34,638 nucleotides of DNA from Actinomycetes bacterium (GTDB lineage: Bacteria > Actinomycetota > Actinomycetes > Propionibacteriales > Propionibacteriaceae), in NCBI GenBank assembly GCA_023436925.1, contig JAEZHJ010000005.1:1-34638 (forward strand), read 5' to 3'. Shown piece by piece: positions 1 to 6,277 of this stretch. The notes under the pieces are model-generated. The model was not told the DNA's origin. It saw nothing but the letters and a program-made list of their open reading frames with translations, and searched no databases. The number at the start of each line of letters is the position of its first letter. Position 1 is the stretch's first letter. Both the position numbers and the translations under genes were made by a program.

Positions 1-2129
1 GCGTCCTTCTTGGCCTTGCCGCCGCCGTCGGCCAGGGGCTGGCCGACCTTGCAGTTGTCGCGGTAGACGGCCGTCGCCTTCAGGCCGAGCTTCCAGGACT
101 GCATGTAGACGTCCTCGATCTCCTCGACCGTGGCCGTCTCGGGCAGGTTGACGGTCTTGGAGATGGCGCCGGAGAGGAACGGCTGGGTGGCCGCCATCAT
201 CCGCACGTGGCCCATCGGCTTGAGCGCGCGGGCGCCCATCGCGGTGTCGAAGACCTCGTAGTGCTCGGTGCGCAGGCCGGGGGCGTCGATCACGTGGCCG
301 TGCTCGGCGATGTAGGCGACGATCGCCTCGATCTGCTCGGCCTGGTAGCCCAGCTTCTTCAGCGCCCGCGGGATGGTCTGGTTGACGATCTGCATCGAGC
401 CGCCGCCGACGAGCTTCTTGAACTTCACCAGGGAGAAGTCGGGCTCGATGCCGGTGGTGTCGCAGTCCATCATGAAGCCGATGGTCCCGGTCGGGGCGAG
501 CAGCGAGGCCTGGGCGTTGCGGAAGCCGTTGCGGGCGCCCAGCTTGACCACCTGCTCCCACTCGGCGGTCGCGGCGTCGTGGATCGCCGCGTCCATGCCG
601 TCGAAGCGGCGCAGGTCGTCATTGGCGGCCTGGTGCTTGCGCATCACCCGCTGGTGGGCGGTGGCATTGCGCGGGTAGCCGGCATAGGTGCCGACCACCG
701 CGGCGAGCTCGGCCGAGCGGCGGTAGGCGGCGCCGGTCATCAGCGAGGTGATCGCGGCGGCCAGAGCGCGTCCGGACTCGGTGTCGTAGCCGCGGCCGAG
801 CGCCATCAGCAGGGCGCCGAGGTTGGCGTAGCCGATGCCGAGCTGGCGGTAGTCACGGGTGGTCTGGGTGATCGGCTCGGTCGGGAAGTCGGCGAAGCAG
901 ATCGAGATGTCCATCGCGGTGATGACCAGCTCGACCGCCCGGGTGAAGCTCGCGGTGTCGAAGGTGTCGTCCTCGCGCAGGAACTTCATCAGGTTGAGGC
1001 TGGCCAGGTTGCACGAGGAGTTGTCCAGGCTCATGTACTCCGAGCACGGGTTCGACGCGGTGATCCGGCCGGTCTCGGGGTTGGTGTGCCAGGCGTTGAT
1101 CGTGTCGTCGTACTGCAAGCCGGGGTCGGCGCACTCCCAGGCCGCCTTGGCGATCTTGTTGAACAGGTCGCGGGCGTCGATGGTCTCGATGACCTCACCG
1201 GTCATCCGCGCCCGCAGGCCGAATTCGGTGCCGTCCACCACGGCCTGCATGAACTCGTCGGTCACCCGCACCGAGTTGTTGGCGTTCTGGTACTGGACGC
1301 TGACGATGTCCTTGCCGCCCAGGTCCATGTCGAAGCCGGCGTCACGCAGCGCGCGGATCTTGTCCTCCTCCCGCGCCTTGGTCTCGACGAACTCCTCGAT
1401 GTCGGGGTGGTCGACGTCCAGCACGACCATCTTCGCCGCCCGCCGGGTGGCGCCGCCGGACTTGATGGTGCCGGCCGACGCGTCGGCGCCCCGCATGAAG
1501 GAGACCGGGCCGGAGGCCGTGCCGCCCGAGGAGAGCAGCTCCTTGCTGGACCGGATCCGGGACAGGTTCAGGCCGGCGCCGGAGCCGCCCTTGAAGATGA
1601 AGCCCTCCTCCTTGTACCAGTTCAGGATCGAGTCCATCGAGTCGTCGACGCTCAGGATGAAGCAGGCGCTGACCTGCTGCGGGCTGTGGGTGCCCACGTT
1701 GAACCACACCGGCGAGTTGAAGCTGAAGTACTGGTGCAGCAGCAGCCAGGTCAGCTCCTGCTCGAAGATCTCCGCATCGCCGGGGGTCGCGAAGTAGTCG
1801 TTCTCCTCGCCCGCCTGGCGGTACTTCTTCACGACGCGGTCGATCAGCGTGCGCAGGCTCGCCTCGCGCGCCGGGGTGCCGACCGCGCCACGGAAGTACT
1901 TCGTGGTGACGATCGTGGAGGCGTTCAGGCTCCAGAAATCGGGGAACTCCACCCCCCGCTGCTCGAAGACCACCTCCCCGGTCTTCCAGTTGGTCTGGAC
2001 CACGTCGCGCTGCTCCCAGGTCACCTGGTCGTAGGGGTGCACCCCCGCCGTGGTGAAGGTGCGCGGGATGGTCAGGCCGCCGGCGGCCTTGCGCCCACCG
2101 CGTGCGGTGGCCTTCACGGTCTCGGTCAT
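1..2129 (-). CDS. nrdJ: Vitamin B12-dependent (class II) ribonucleotide reductase, 3' end outside window
   Basis: Cytosolic adenosylcobalamin-dependent ribonucleotide reductase that makes deoxyribonucleotides with or without oxygen. Only the N-terminal ~709 residues are visible; the gene runs off the left edge. The catalytic cysteines of class II enzymes are present: Cys156 in SACFIL, Cys362 in the finger loop NPCSE with its Asn360 and Glu364, and Cys373 in SSCNLASLN. The 11-residue spacing of the last two is the family pattern. The ATG at 2129 is chosen because GAAAGG lies 7 nt upstream and the protein begins MTETVKATAR, as in actinobacterial homologues. It starts 37 nt after nrdR stops, so the two are almost certainly co-transcribed and under NrdR control. 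The family call is firm; the C-terminal part cannot be assessed. Confidence 0.96.
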   Translation of the reverse strand, partial: MTETVKATARGGRKAAGGLTIPRTFTTAGVHPYDQVTWEQRDVVQTNWKTGEVVFEQRGVEFPDFWSLNASTIVTTKYFRGAVGTPAREASLRTLIDRVVKKYRQAGEENDYFATPGDAEIFEQELTWLLLHQYFSFNSPVWFNVGTHSPQQVSACFILSVDDSMDSILNWYKEEGFIFKGGSGAGLNLSRIRSSKELLSSGGTASGPVSFMRGADASAGTIKSGGATRRAAKMVVLDVDHPDIEEFVETKAREEDKIRALRDAGFDMDLGGKDIVSVQYQNANNSVRVTDEFMQAVVDGTEFGLRARMTGEVIETIDARDLFNKIAKAAWECADPGLQYDDTINAWHTNPETGRITASNPCSEYMSLDNSSCNLASLNLMKFLREDDTFDTASFTRAVELVITAMDISICFADFPTEPITQTTRDYRQLGIGYANLGALLMALGRGYDTESGRALAAAITSLMTGAAYRRSAELAAVVGTYAGYPRNATAHQRVMRKHQAANDDLRRFDGMDAAIHDAATAEWEQVVKLGARNGFRNAQASLLAPTGTIGFMMDCDTTGIEPDFSLVKFKKLVGGGSMQIVNQTIPRALKKLGYQAEQIEAIVAYIAEHGHVIDAPGLRTEHYEVFDTAMGARALKPMGHVRMMAATQPFLSGAISKTVNLPETATVEEIEDVYMQSWKLGLKATAVYRDNCKVGQPLADGGGKAKKD

Positions 2130-2166
2130 GGTGCTGCCTTTCGGGATGGAGGAGGGAGAGGGTGGG

Positions 2167-2625
2167 TCAGTGGGCCGCGAGCGAGGTGGCCCGGAGGTTC
2201 TCGATTTCGGCCTCGAAGTCTTCGACCGACTGGTAGTGCTTGTAGACCGACGCGAATCGCAGGTAGGCGACCGGGTCCAGCTTCTGGAGCGGTCCCAGGA
2301 CGGCCAGGCCGACCTCGTTGGCCGGGATCTCGGCCTGGCCGGCGGCCCGCAGCGACTCCTCGACCTGTTGGCCGAGTCGCGCCAGGTCGTCCTCGGTGAC
2401 GGGACGGCCCTTGCAGGCCTTGGCGACGCCGTGGATCACCTTCTCGCGGGAGAAGGGCTCGACGACGCCGGACCGCTTCACCACAACCAGCTGCATCTGC
2501 TCCAGGGTGGTGAAGCGGCGTTCGCACTCGGGGCACTGTCGGCGCCGCCGGATGCTGGAGCCGTCCTCGGCGACACGGGAGTCGAGGACCCGGCTGTCGG
2601 TGTGGCGGCAGTAGGGACAGAACAT
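2167..2625 (-). CDS. nrdR: Transcriptional repressor NrdR
   Basis: 152-residue repressor of ribonucleotide reductase genes that senses ATP/dATP. The N-terminal zinc ribbon has Cys3, Cys6, Cys31 and Cys34 (CPYC and CPEC), with the basic IRRRRQ stretch used for DNA contact. An ATP-cone domain follows from about residue 46 to 136 (VVVKRSG, FSREKV, then YLRFASVYK). Length and domain order are the family norm. The start at 2625 has AGGAGA a few bases upstream. It is the first gene of an nrdR-nrdJ operon and probably represses its own promoter, where two NrdR-like boxes lie. Confidence 0.97.
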   Translation of the reverse strand: MFCPYCRHTDSRVLDSRVAEDGSSIRRRRQCPECERRFTTLEQMQLVVVKRSGVVEPFSREKVIHGVAKACKGRPVTEDDLARLGQQVEESLRAAGQAEIPANEVGLAVLGPLQKLDPVAYLRFASVYKHYQSVEDFEAEIENLRATSLAAH

Positions 2626-2645
2626 GACTCTCCTCTCACCGGCGC

Positions 2646-2697
2646 TGTGGACGAAGCTGTGGATGACTGTGGGTAAAGAACCACTATCTGTGGACGA
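2646..2697 (+). promoter_or_regulatory. Cluster of DnaA-box-like TGTGG elements
   Basis: Four same-direction elements, TGTGGACGA (2646), TGTGGATGA (2658), TGTGGGTAA (2668) and TGTGGACGA (2689), resemble the reverse complement of the DnaA box (TGTGNATAA). The second and third each have one mismatch; the outer two have two. Start-to-start spacings are 12, 10 and 21 nt, close to helical phasing. They lie in the predicted leader of nrdR. DnaA control of ribonucleotide reductase genes is known in other bacteria; here it is inference. Confidence 0.35.
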
Positions 2698-2728
2698 ACC
2701 ACAGGCTTGTAACTACTAGATATAGACC
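2681..2728 (-). promoter_or_regulatory. Pair of NrdR-box-like sites
   Basis: The NrdR box core is CWATATATWG. CTAGATATAG at 2716-2725 matches 9 of 10 positions; CTATCTGTGG at 2684-2693 matches 7 of 10. Their centres are 32 bp apart, about three helical turns, which is the arrangement known for paired NrdR boxes. The better box abuts the predicted minus-10 hexamer of nrdR-nrdJ, consistent with autorepression. The flanking bases of the 16-mer consensus are poorly kept. Confidence 0.55.
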
Positions 2729-2754
2729 TTATGCCGACGGCGTCGTCTAGGCAA
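2726..2754 (-). promoter_or_regulatory. Predicted promoter of nrdR-nrdJ
   Basis: Read on the minus strand, TTGCCT (2749-2754) and TAAGGT (2726-2731) are separated by 17 nt, a good match to an actinobacterial housekeeping promoter (TANNNT minus-10). The predicted start of transcription falls about 7 nt downstream, inside the better NrdR-like box. This is inferred from spacing and motif only. Confidence 0.55.
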
Positions 2755-2818
2755 GAGCAGTTCTCACACGGCGTGTCCGGGGATTCTGCGCCCACAGCGG
2801 ACAGCCAGTGGGCGCACG

Positions 2819-2906
2819 TGAACCAGCCGCGCGCGCGGCGGTCGGACGTCACCTGCGACCCGCGCCGCGATCCGTGATGAACCAGCCACACCCGCGCGGC
2901 GGTCGG
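2819..2906. repeat. Imperfect ~28-nt direct repeat
   Basis: Two copies of a unit beginning TGAACCAGCC and ending CGCGCGGCGGTCGG lie at 2819-2845 and 2878-2906, 59 nt apart start to start. The second abuts the stop codon of the ChiZ/DivS-like gene. Nothing else was recognised between 2760 and 2908. Confidence 0.6.
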
Positions 2907-2908
2907 CC

Positions 2909-3289
2909 TCAGTTCAGCGGCAGCGAGGTGACGATCGGCTCGTTGCTGACGGCCAGGAAGCCCAGCACCAGCACGACGAGGGCGGTCATCATCACCAGGG
3001 TGAACCCGCCGACCACCACCGCCAGCCCACGCCTGGTGAGCCGCAGCGGCGCCGCGGCAGCGGCAGCCCGACCCTGGGGCGGACGGACCTGCGGGAGTGG
3101 CCGGACCTGCGGGAGTGGCCGGGCCTGCGACACCGGCCGGGCCGACGGCGCAGCCGGCGCAACCTGCGGGAGCGGGCGGACCTGCGCGGTCACCTCGGCC
3201 GCCGGATCGGGCACCACGTGCATCCAGCGACGCCCGCCGGCCGGGGTCGGCAGTTCGGCCAGCGGCAGGTCGATCAACAGGGCGCTCAT
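2909..3289 (-). CDS. Small single-pass membrane protein in the position of SOS division inhibitor ChiZ/DivS
   Basis: 126 residues. A proline-rich cytoplasmic N-terminal half carries RPLPQV repeats (about residues 38-69), then an Ala run, a basic stretch (RLTRRG) and one membrane segment at about 88-113. Only ~13 residues follow the membrane, ending SLPLN. The gene is divergent from lexA across a region with three LexA boxes, exactly where mycobacteria have Rv2719c/ChiZ and corynebacteria have divS, SOS-induced proteins that stop cell division. Those relatives I know of carry a LysM domain after the membrane segment in ChiZ; no such domain is visible here. ATG 3289 is preferred to ATG 3328 because GAGGAG lies 5 nt upstream, and the earlier start would put codons inside a LexA box. 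The role is inferred from position and topology, not from sequence similarity. Confidence 0.7.
   Translation of the reverse strand: MSALLIDLPLAELPTPAGGRRWMHVVPDPAAEVTAQVRPLPQVAPAAPSARPVSQARPLPQVRPLPQVRPPQGRAAAAAAPLRLTRRGLAVVVGGFTLVMMTALVVLVLGFLAVSNEPIVTSLPLN
3084..3129. repeat. 18-nt tandem repeat (2.5 copies) inside the ChiZ/DivS-like gene
   Basis: CGGACCTGCGGGAGTGGC occurs at 3084-3101 and 3102-3119, with a partial third copy to 3129. On the coding strand it encodes the hexapeptide RPLPQV repeatedly; a further diverged copy lies near 3160-3185. Confidence 0.8.
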
Positions 3290-3307
3290 CGTGGCTCCTC
3301 GCGGTAG

Positions 3308-3323
3308 TCGAACATCTGTTCGA
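3308..3323. promoter_or_regulatory. LexA (SOS) box 1, perfect palindrome
   Basis: TCGAACATCTGTTCGA matches the actinobacterial SOS box TCGAAC-N4-GTTCGA at every defined position. It lies just downstream of the predicted minus-10 of the ChiZ/DivS-like gene, over its likely transcription start. Confidence 0.93.
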
Positions 3324-3327
3324 TACA

Positions 3328-3356
3328 TTGTTAGCCCGGATCGGCCGGACCGGCAA
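3328..3356 (-). promoter_or_regulatory. Predicted promoter of the ChiZ/DivS-like gene
   Basis: On the minus strand, TTGCCG (3351-3356) and TAACAA (3328-3333) are 17 nt apart. The promoter is bracketed by LexA box 1 just downstream and LexA box 2 just upstream, so LexA would block it on both sides. Confidence 0.5.
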
Positions 3357-3362
3357 GGCTAT

Positions 3363-3378
3363 TCGAACATCTGTTCTC
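3363..3378. promoter_or_regulatory. LexA (SOS) box 2
   Basis: TCGAACATCTGTTCTC has the same core as box 1, with the last two bases of the right half-site changed. It lies 40 nt downstream of the start of the perfect box 3308-3323, on the far side of the predicted promoter. Confidence 0.75.
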
Positions 3379-3395
3379 GGCGTGTCGTTGGGAAC

Positions 3396-3418
3396 AGTCC
3401 AGCACCCGGCACTGACAG
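3396..3418 (-). promoter_or_regulatory. Weak RecA-NDp-like promoter facing the ChiZ/DivS-like gene
   Basis: On the minus strand, CTGTCAGTGCC (3408-3418) matches 9 of 11 bases of the RecA-NDp element TTGTCAGTGGC. It is followed after 6 nt by TGGACT where TAGGGT is expected. The upstream half is the same quality as the clear example at recA, but the minus-10 is poor. Confidence 0.35.
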
Positions 3419-3444
3419 AACTTGTCCGGCACCTGCGCGACACG

Positions 3445-3460
3445 TCGAACAGGTGTTTGA
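3445..3460. promoter_or_regulatory. LexA (SOS) box 3, at the lexA promoter
   Basis: TCGAACAGGTGTTTGA matches the SOS consensus except for one base in the right half. Its last four bases (TTGA) are part of the predicted minus-35 of lexA, so LexA bound here would block its own promoter. Confidence 0.85.
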
Positions 3461-3485
3461 TTCCGTGCCCCGCACACCCTACGGT
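3457..3485 (+). promoter_or_regulatory. Predicted leaderless promoter of lexA
   Basis: TTGATT (3457-3462), a 17-nt spacer and TACGGT (3480-3485), followed by 6 nt and then the ATG at 3492. This is the standard geometry of leaderless actinobacterial mRNAs, where transcription starts at the A of the start codon. No ribosome binding site precedes the ATG, which fits. Confidence 0.65.
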
Positions 3486-3491
3486 GACGAC

Positions 3492-4271
3492 ATGGCCGCA
3501 AAGACCCCCCAGCCCAGCCCCACCCCGCGCCGTCGCGGGCGTCCCCGCCGGGAGGAGATCGCCGCCCAGATCGGCAGCACCCTGAGCGAGTTCCCCGAGG
3601 GCCCGGCCGACGCCGACGGCCTGACTCCCCGCCAGCGCAAGATGCTGCAGGTGATCCGCGACACGATCGAGACCCGTGGCTACCCGCCGAGCATCCGTGA
3701 GATCGCCGAGGCGGCCGGGCTCGCCTCCTCCTCCTCGGTCGCCCACCAGCTCAAGGTGCTGGAGGCGAAGGGCTACCTGCGCCGCGACCCGAACCGGCCG
3801 CGGGCGATGGAGGTCCGGCTGCCCGGTTCGCTGGCCCCCGTTCGGCCGGCGCTGGAGACCGGTCACGACGAGACCGGTGAGAACGACTTCGCCGCTCCCG
3901 CGGTCCATGTGCCGATCCTGGGCCGGATCGCCGCCGGCGGCCCGATCCTGGCCGAGGAGTCGGTCTCGGACGTGTTCGCCCTGCCCCGCCAACTGGTCGG
4001 CGAGGGCACCCTCTTCCTGCTCGAGGTGCGCGGTGACTCGATGATCGACGCCGCCATCTGTGACGGCGACTTCGTTGTGGTGCGCCAGCAGCCGACCGCC
4101 GACAACGGCGACATCGTCGCGGCCCTGCTCGGTGACGAGGCAACCGTGAAGACCTTCAAGCGGACGCCGGGCCAGGTCTGGCTGCTCCCGCACAACCCGG
4201 CCTACGAGCCCATCGACGGCAACGAGGCCTCCATCCTGGGCAAGGTCGTCGCCGTCCTGCGCCGGGTGTAG
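3492..4271 (+). CDS. lexA: SOS repressor LexA
   Basis: 259-residue repressor of the DNA-damage regulon. The N-terminal winged helix (about residues 44-110; LTPRQRKML, PSIREIAEAAGLASSSSV) binds SOS boxes. The C-terminal S24 self-cleavage domain has the Ala148-Gly149 cleavage bond in GRIAAGGP, catalytic Ser183 in GDSM and Lys220 in ATVKTF. A basic, Pro-rich leader of ~40 residues precedes the helix-turn-helix. ATG 3492 is chosen because the frame upstream only reads antisense to the neighbouring gene and a leaderless promoter ends 6 nt before it. The gene ends 8 nt from the convergent dinG stop. It is autoregulated through SOS box 3 and is induced when RecA promotes cleavage. Confidence 0.98.
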   Translation: MAAKTPQPSPTPRRRGRPRREEIAAQIGSTLSEFPEGPADADGLTPRQRKMLQVIRDTIETRGYPPSIREIAEAAGLASSSSVAHQLKVLEAKGYLRRDPNRPRAMEVRLPGSLAPVRPALETGHDETGENDFAAPAVHVPILGRIAAGGPILAEESVSDVFALPRQLVGEGTLFLLEVRGDSMIDAAICDGDFVVVRQQPTADNGDIVAALLGDEATVKTFKRTPGQVWLLPHNPAYEPIDGNEASILGKVVAVLRRV

Positions 4272-4279
4272 TCCCGGGC

Positions 4280-6277
4280 TCAGGGCTCGCGCAGCCGCCG
4301 CAGCGCACCGACCGCGGTCTCGCGGTCGGTGGTCGTCCAGAAGTCGGGCATGGACGCGCGCAGGAAGCTCCCGTACCGGGCCGTAACCAGCCGGGGATCC
4401 AGGACGGCGACCACGCCGCGGTCGGTCAGCGTCCGGATCAACCGGCCCGAGCCCTGGGCCAGCAGCAGGCCGGCATGGGTGGCCGCGATCGACATGAAGC
4501 CGTTTCCCCCGGCCTCCGCCACGGCTCGCTGCCGCGCCTGCATCAGTGGGTCGTCGGGCCGCGGGAACGGGATCTTGTCGATGATCACCAGTTCACAGGT
4601 CTCCCCCGGTACGTCGATCCCCTGCCACAGCGAGAGGGTGCCGAACAGGCTGGCTGCCGGGTCAGCGACGAACTCGCGGGTGAGTTCGGAGAGCTGCCGA
4701 TCGCCCTGGCACAAGATGGTGGCCTCCGGCAGCTCGGCGCGGCAGTAGCGCGCCGCGGCCTCGGCAGAGCGCTGCGAGGCGAAGAGGCCCAGGGTTCGGC
4801 CGCCGGCCGCCCAGACCAGCTCGGCGATCTCGGTCAGCGCGTCCGGACTGATGCCGTCGCGGTGGGGCGGCGCCAGGTGGCGGGCGATGTAGAGGATCCC
4901 CTGGCGGCGGTAGTCGAACGGTGAGCCCACATCGACCCCGCGCCAGTCCTGCCCACCCAGGCCGAGGCTGCGGGCGACCGCGGCGAAGTCTCCCCCGATC
5001 TTCAAGGTGGCCGAGGTGAGCACCCCCGGAACCTCCCCGAGGATCCGGTCCCGGATCAGCTCGGCGACGCTGAGCGGGGCCTGGTAGGCCTGCCTGCCGA
5101 AGCGTTCCCGCTCCCCCACCCAGACCACGTCGTACTGGTTGAGCGCTGCCATCTGCTCGGCGACGTCGAAGACCTCCTTAACGGCGGCGGCCGCCTGGGT
5201 CGCCTCCGGGTCGTCCGCCCCCGCCATCCCGGACACGGCAGCCCGGGCGGCGTCGCGCACCACCCGGAAGGCCGCCACGATCGCGGCGTCGGGGTCCTCG
5301 ACCCGGCCAGGCTCGGTGGCGTCCAGCGCCTCCGTGAGCACGTCGGCGGCGTCCAGCAGCGCAGCGCCGGTCTCGTCGGTGAGCCAGGGCAGGCAGCGGC
5401 GCGCCACGCGCTCCACACCTTGGGGGCTGAGCTCGTGGGAGGCGGCACCGGTCACCCGGGCCACCAGTTCGTGGGCCTCGTCGATCACAACGAGCTGGTG
5501 CTCGGGCAGCACGCTGCCGCCGTGCAGGGCGTCGATCGCCAACAGGGCGTGGTTGGTCACCACCACCTGGCTCGACCGCGCCTTCTCCCGGGACTTCTCC
5601 ACCAGGCACTCGGCCCCGAACGGGCAGTTGGAGACCCCCAGGCACTCCCGGACGGGCACGGACACCTGCGCCCACGCCGCCGGGCTGTGACTCGGCGCAT
5701 CGTCGCGGTCGGCCAGTCCGCCGCCGGCGGCCTCGGCCTCCGCCCATTCCCGCAGCGCCACGACCTGGGCGCCCAGCACGCTGGTCGCGTCGGCGCCGGA
5801 GGCCGCTACGGCCTCCACCAGTTCGGCACCACCCAGCAGGGTGCCCTGCTGCTCCAGGCCACTGCCGTCCCGCACCCGGTGCAGGCAGGCGTAGTTGCTG
5901 CGGCCCTTGAGCACGGCATGGCTGATCGTGCGTCCGGTCACCTCCCGGCAGGCCGCCACCGCGGCCGGGATGTCCCGGTTCGCGAGCTGGGCCTGCAGCG
6001 CCAGCGTCGCCGTGGCGATCACGACCCGGTGGTCGGGGTGGTCGGCCAGATGTGCCAGCGCCGGGGCGAGATAGCCCAGCGACTTCCCGGTGCCGGTGCC
6101 GGCCTGGACCAGCAGGTGCTCCCCCTCACTCAGGGTTCGCGAGACCTCGGCGGCCATCTGCTGCTGCCCGGCGCGCTGCGCACCACCGATCGCCTTGACC
6201 GCCTCCGCCAGGACGGCGACCGCCACCTGCTCGCTCAGGTCAGCGCTCCTGGGCTGCGGCGTACCGGGCCAGTTCAC
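4280..6277 (-). CDS. dinG: ATP-dependent DNA helicase, DinG/XPD-like (Fe-S)
   Basis: 665-residue superfamily 2 helicase of the XPD/DinG/YoaA group, unwinding 5'-3' and typically acting on repair or replication intermediates. It shows Walker A AGTGTGKS (Lys65), the DEAH box in VIDEAHEL (about 264-271) and the C-terminal motifs LWQGIDVPG and QGSGRLIR. Four cysteines between motifs Ia and II (Cys131, Cys212, Cys218, Cys224) are the 4Fe-4S ligands of this family. The start shown is GTG 6277, overlapping hflX by 38 nt; no strong ribosome binding site is visible and a later GTG (residue 18) is possible. It is the last gene of the miaA-dapF-hflX-dinG group and is convergent with lexA. No LexA box was seen in front of it. 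Confidence 0.92.
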   Translation of the reverse strand: MNWPGTPQPRSADLSEQVAVAVLAEAVKAIGGAQRAGQQQMAAEVSRTLSEGEHLLVQAGTGTGKSLGYLAPALAHLADHPDHRVVIATATLALQAQLANRDIPAAVAACREVTGRTISHAVLKGRSNYACLHRVRDGSGLEQQGTLLGGAELVEAVAASGADATSVLGAQVVALREWAEAEAAGGGLADRDDAPSHSPAAWAQVSVPVRECLGVSNCPFGAECLVEKSREKARSSQVVVTNHALLAIDALHGGSVLPEHQLVVIDEAHELVARVTGAASHELSPQGVERVARRCLPWLTDETGAALLDAADVLTEALDATEPGRVEDPDAAIVAAFRVVRDAARAAVSGMAGADDPEATQAAAAVKEVFDVAEQMAALNQYDVVWVGERERFGRQAYQAPLSVAELIRDRILGEVPGVLTSATLKIGGDFAAVARSLGLGGQDWRGVDVGSPFDYRRQGILYIARHLAPPHRDGISPDALTEIAELVWAAGGRTLGLFASQRSAEAAARYCRAELPEATILCQGDRQLSELTREFVADPAASLFGTLSLWQGIDVPGETCELVIIDKIPFPRPDDPLMQARQRAVAEAGGNGFMSIAATHAGLLLAQGSGRLIRTLTDRGVVAVLDPRLVTARYGSFLRASMPDFWTTTDRETAVGALRRLREP

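Noticed and set aside
207..2399. Plus-strand 730-codon ORF opposite nrdJ and nrdR
   Set aside because: It is the complement of highly conserved nrdJ/nrdR; the composition (Gly/Val/His/Arg/Asp-rich, few Lys, Ile or Phe) is that of a GC-rich shadow frame.
2626..2908. Cobalamin riboswitch upstream of the B12-dependent reductase operon
   Set aside because: A B12-box-like sequence and the multi-stem layout were looked for between nrdR and the ChiZ/DivS-like gene; none was seen, and the predicted leader is too short.
2808..3491. 228-codon N-terminal extension of lexA
   Set aside because: The upstream codons are antisense to the ChiZ/DivS-like gene and cross three LexA boxes and the lexA promoter; the conserved LexA starts at 3492.
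2478..4193. Minus-strand 571-codon ORF opposite lexA
   Set aside because: It runs opposite lexA and through the nrdR promoter and gene; no domain was recognised. One stretch was checked for a LysM remnant and none was convincing.
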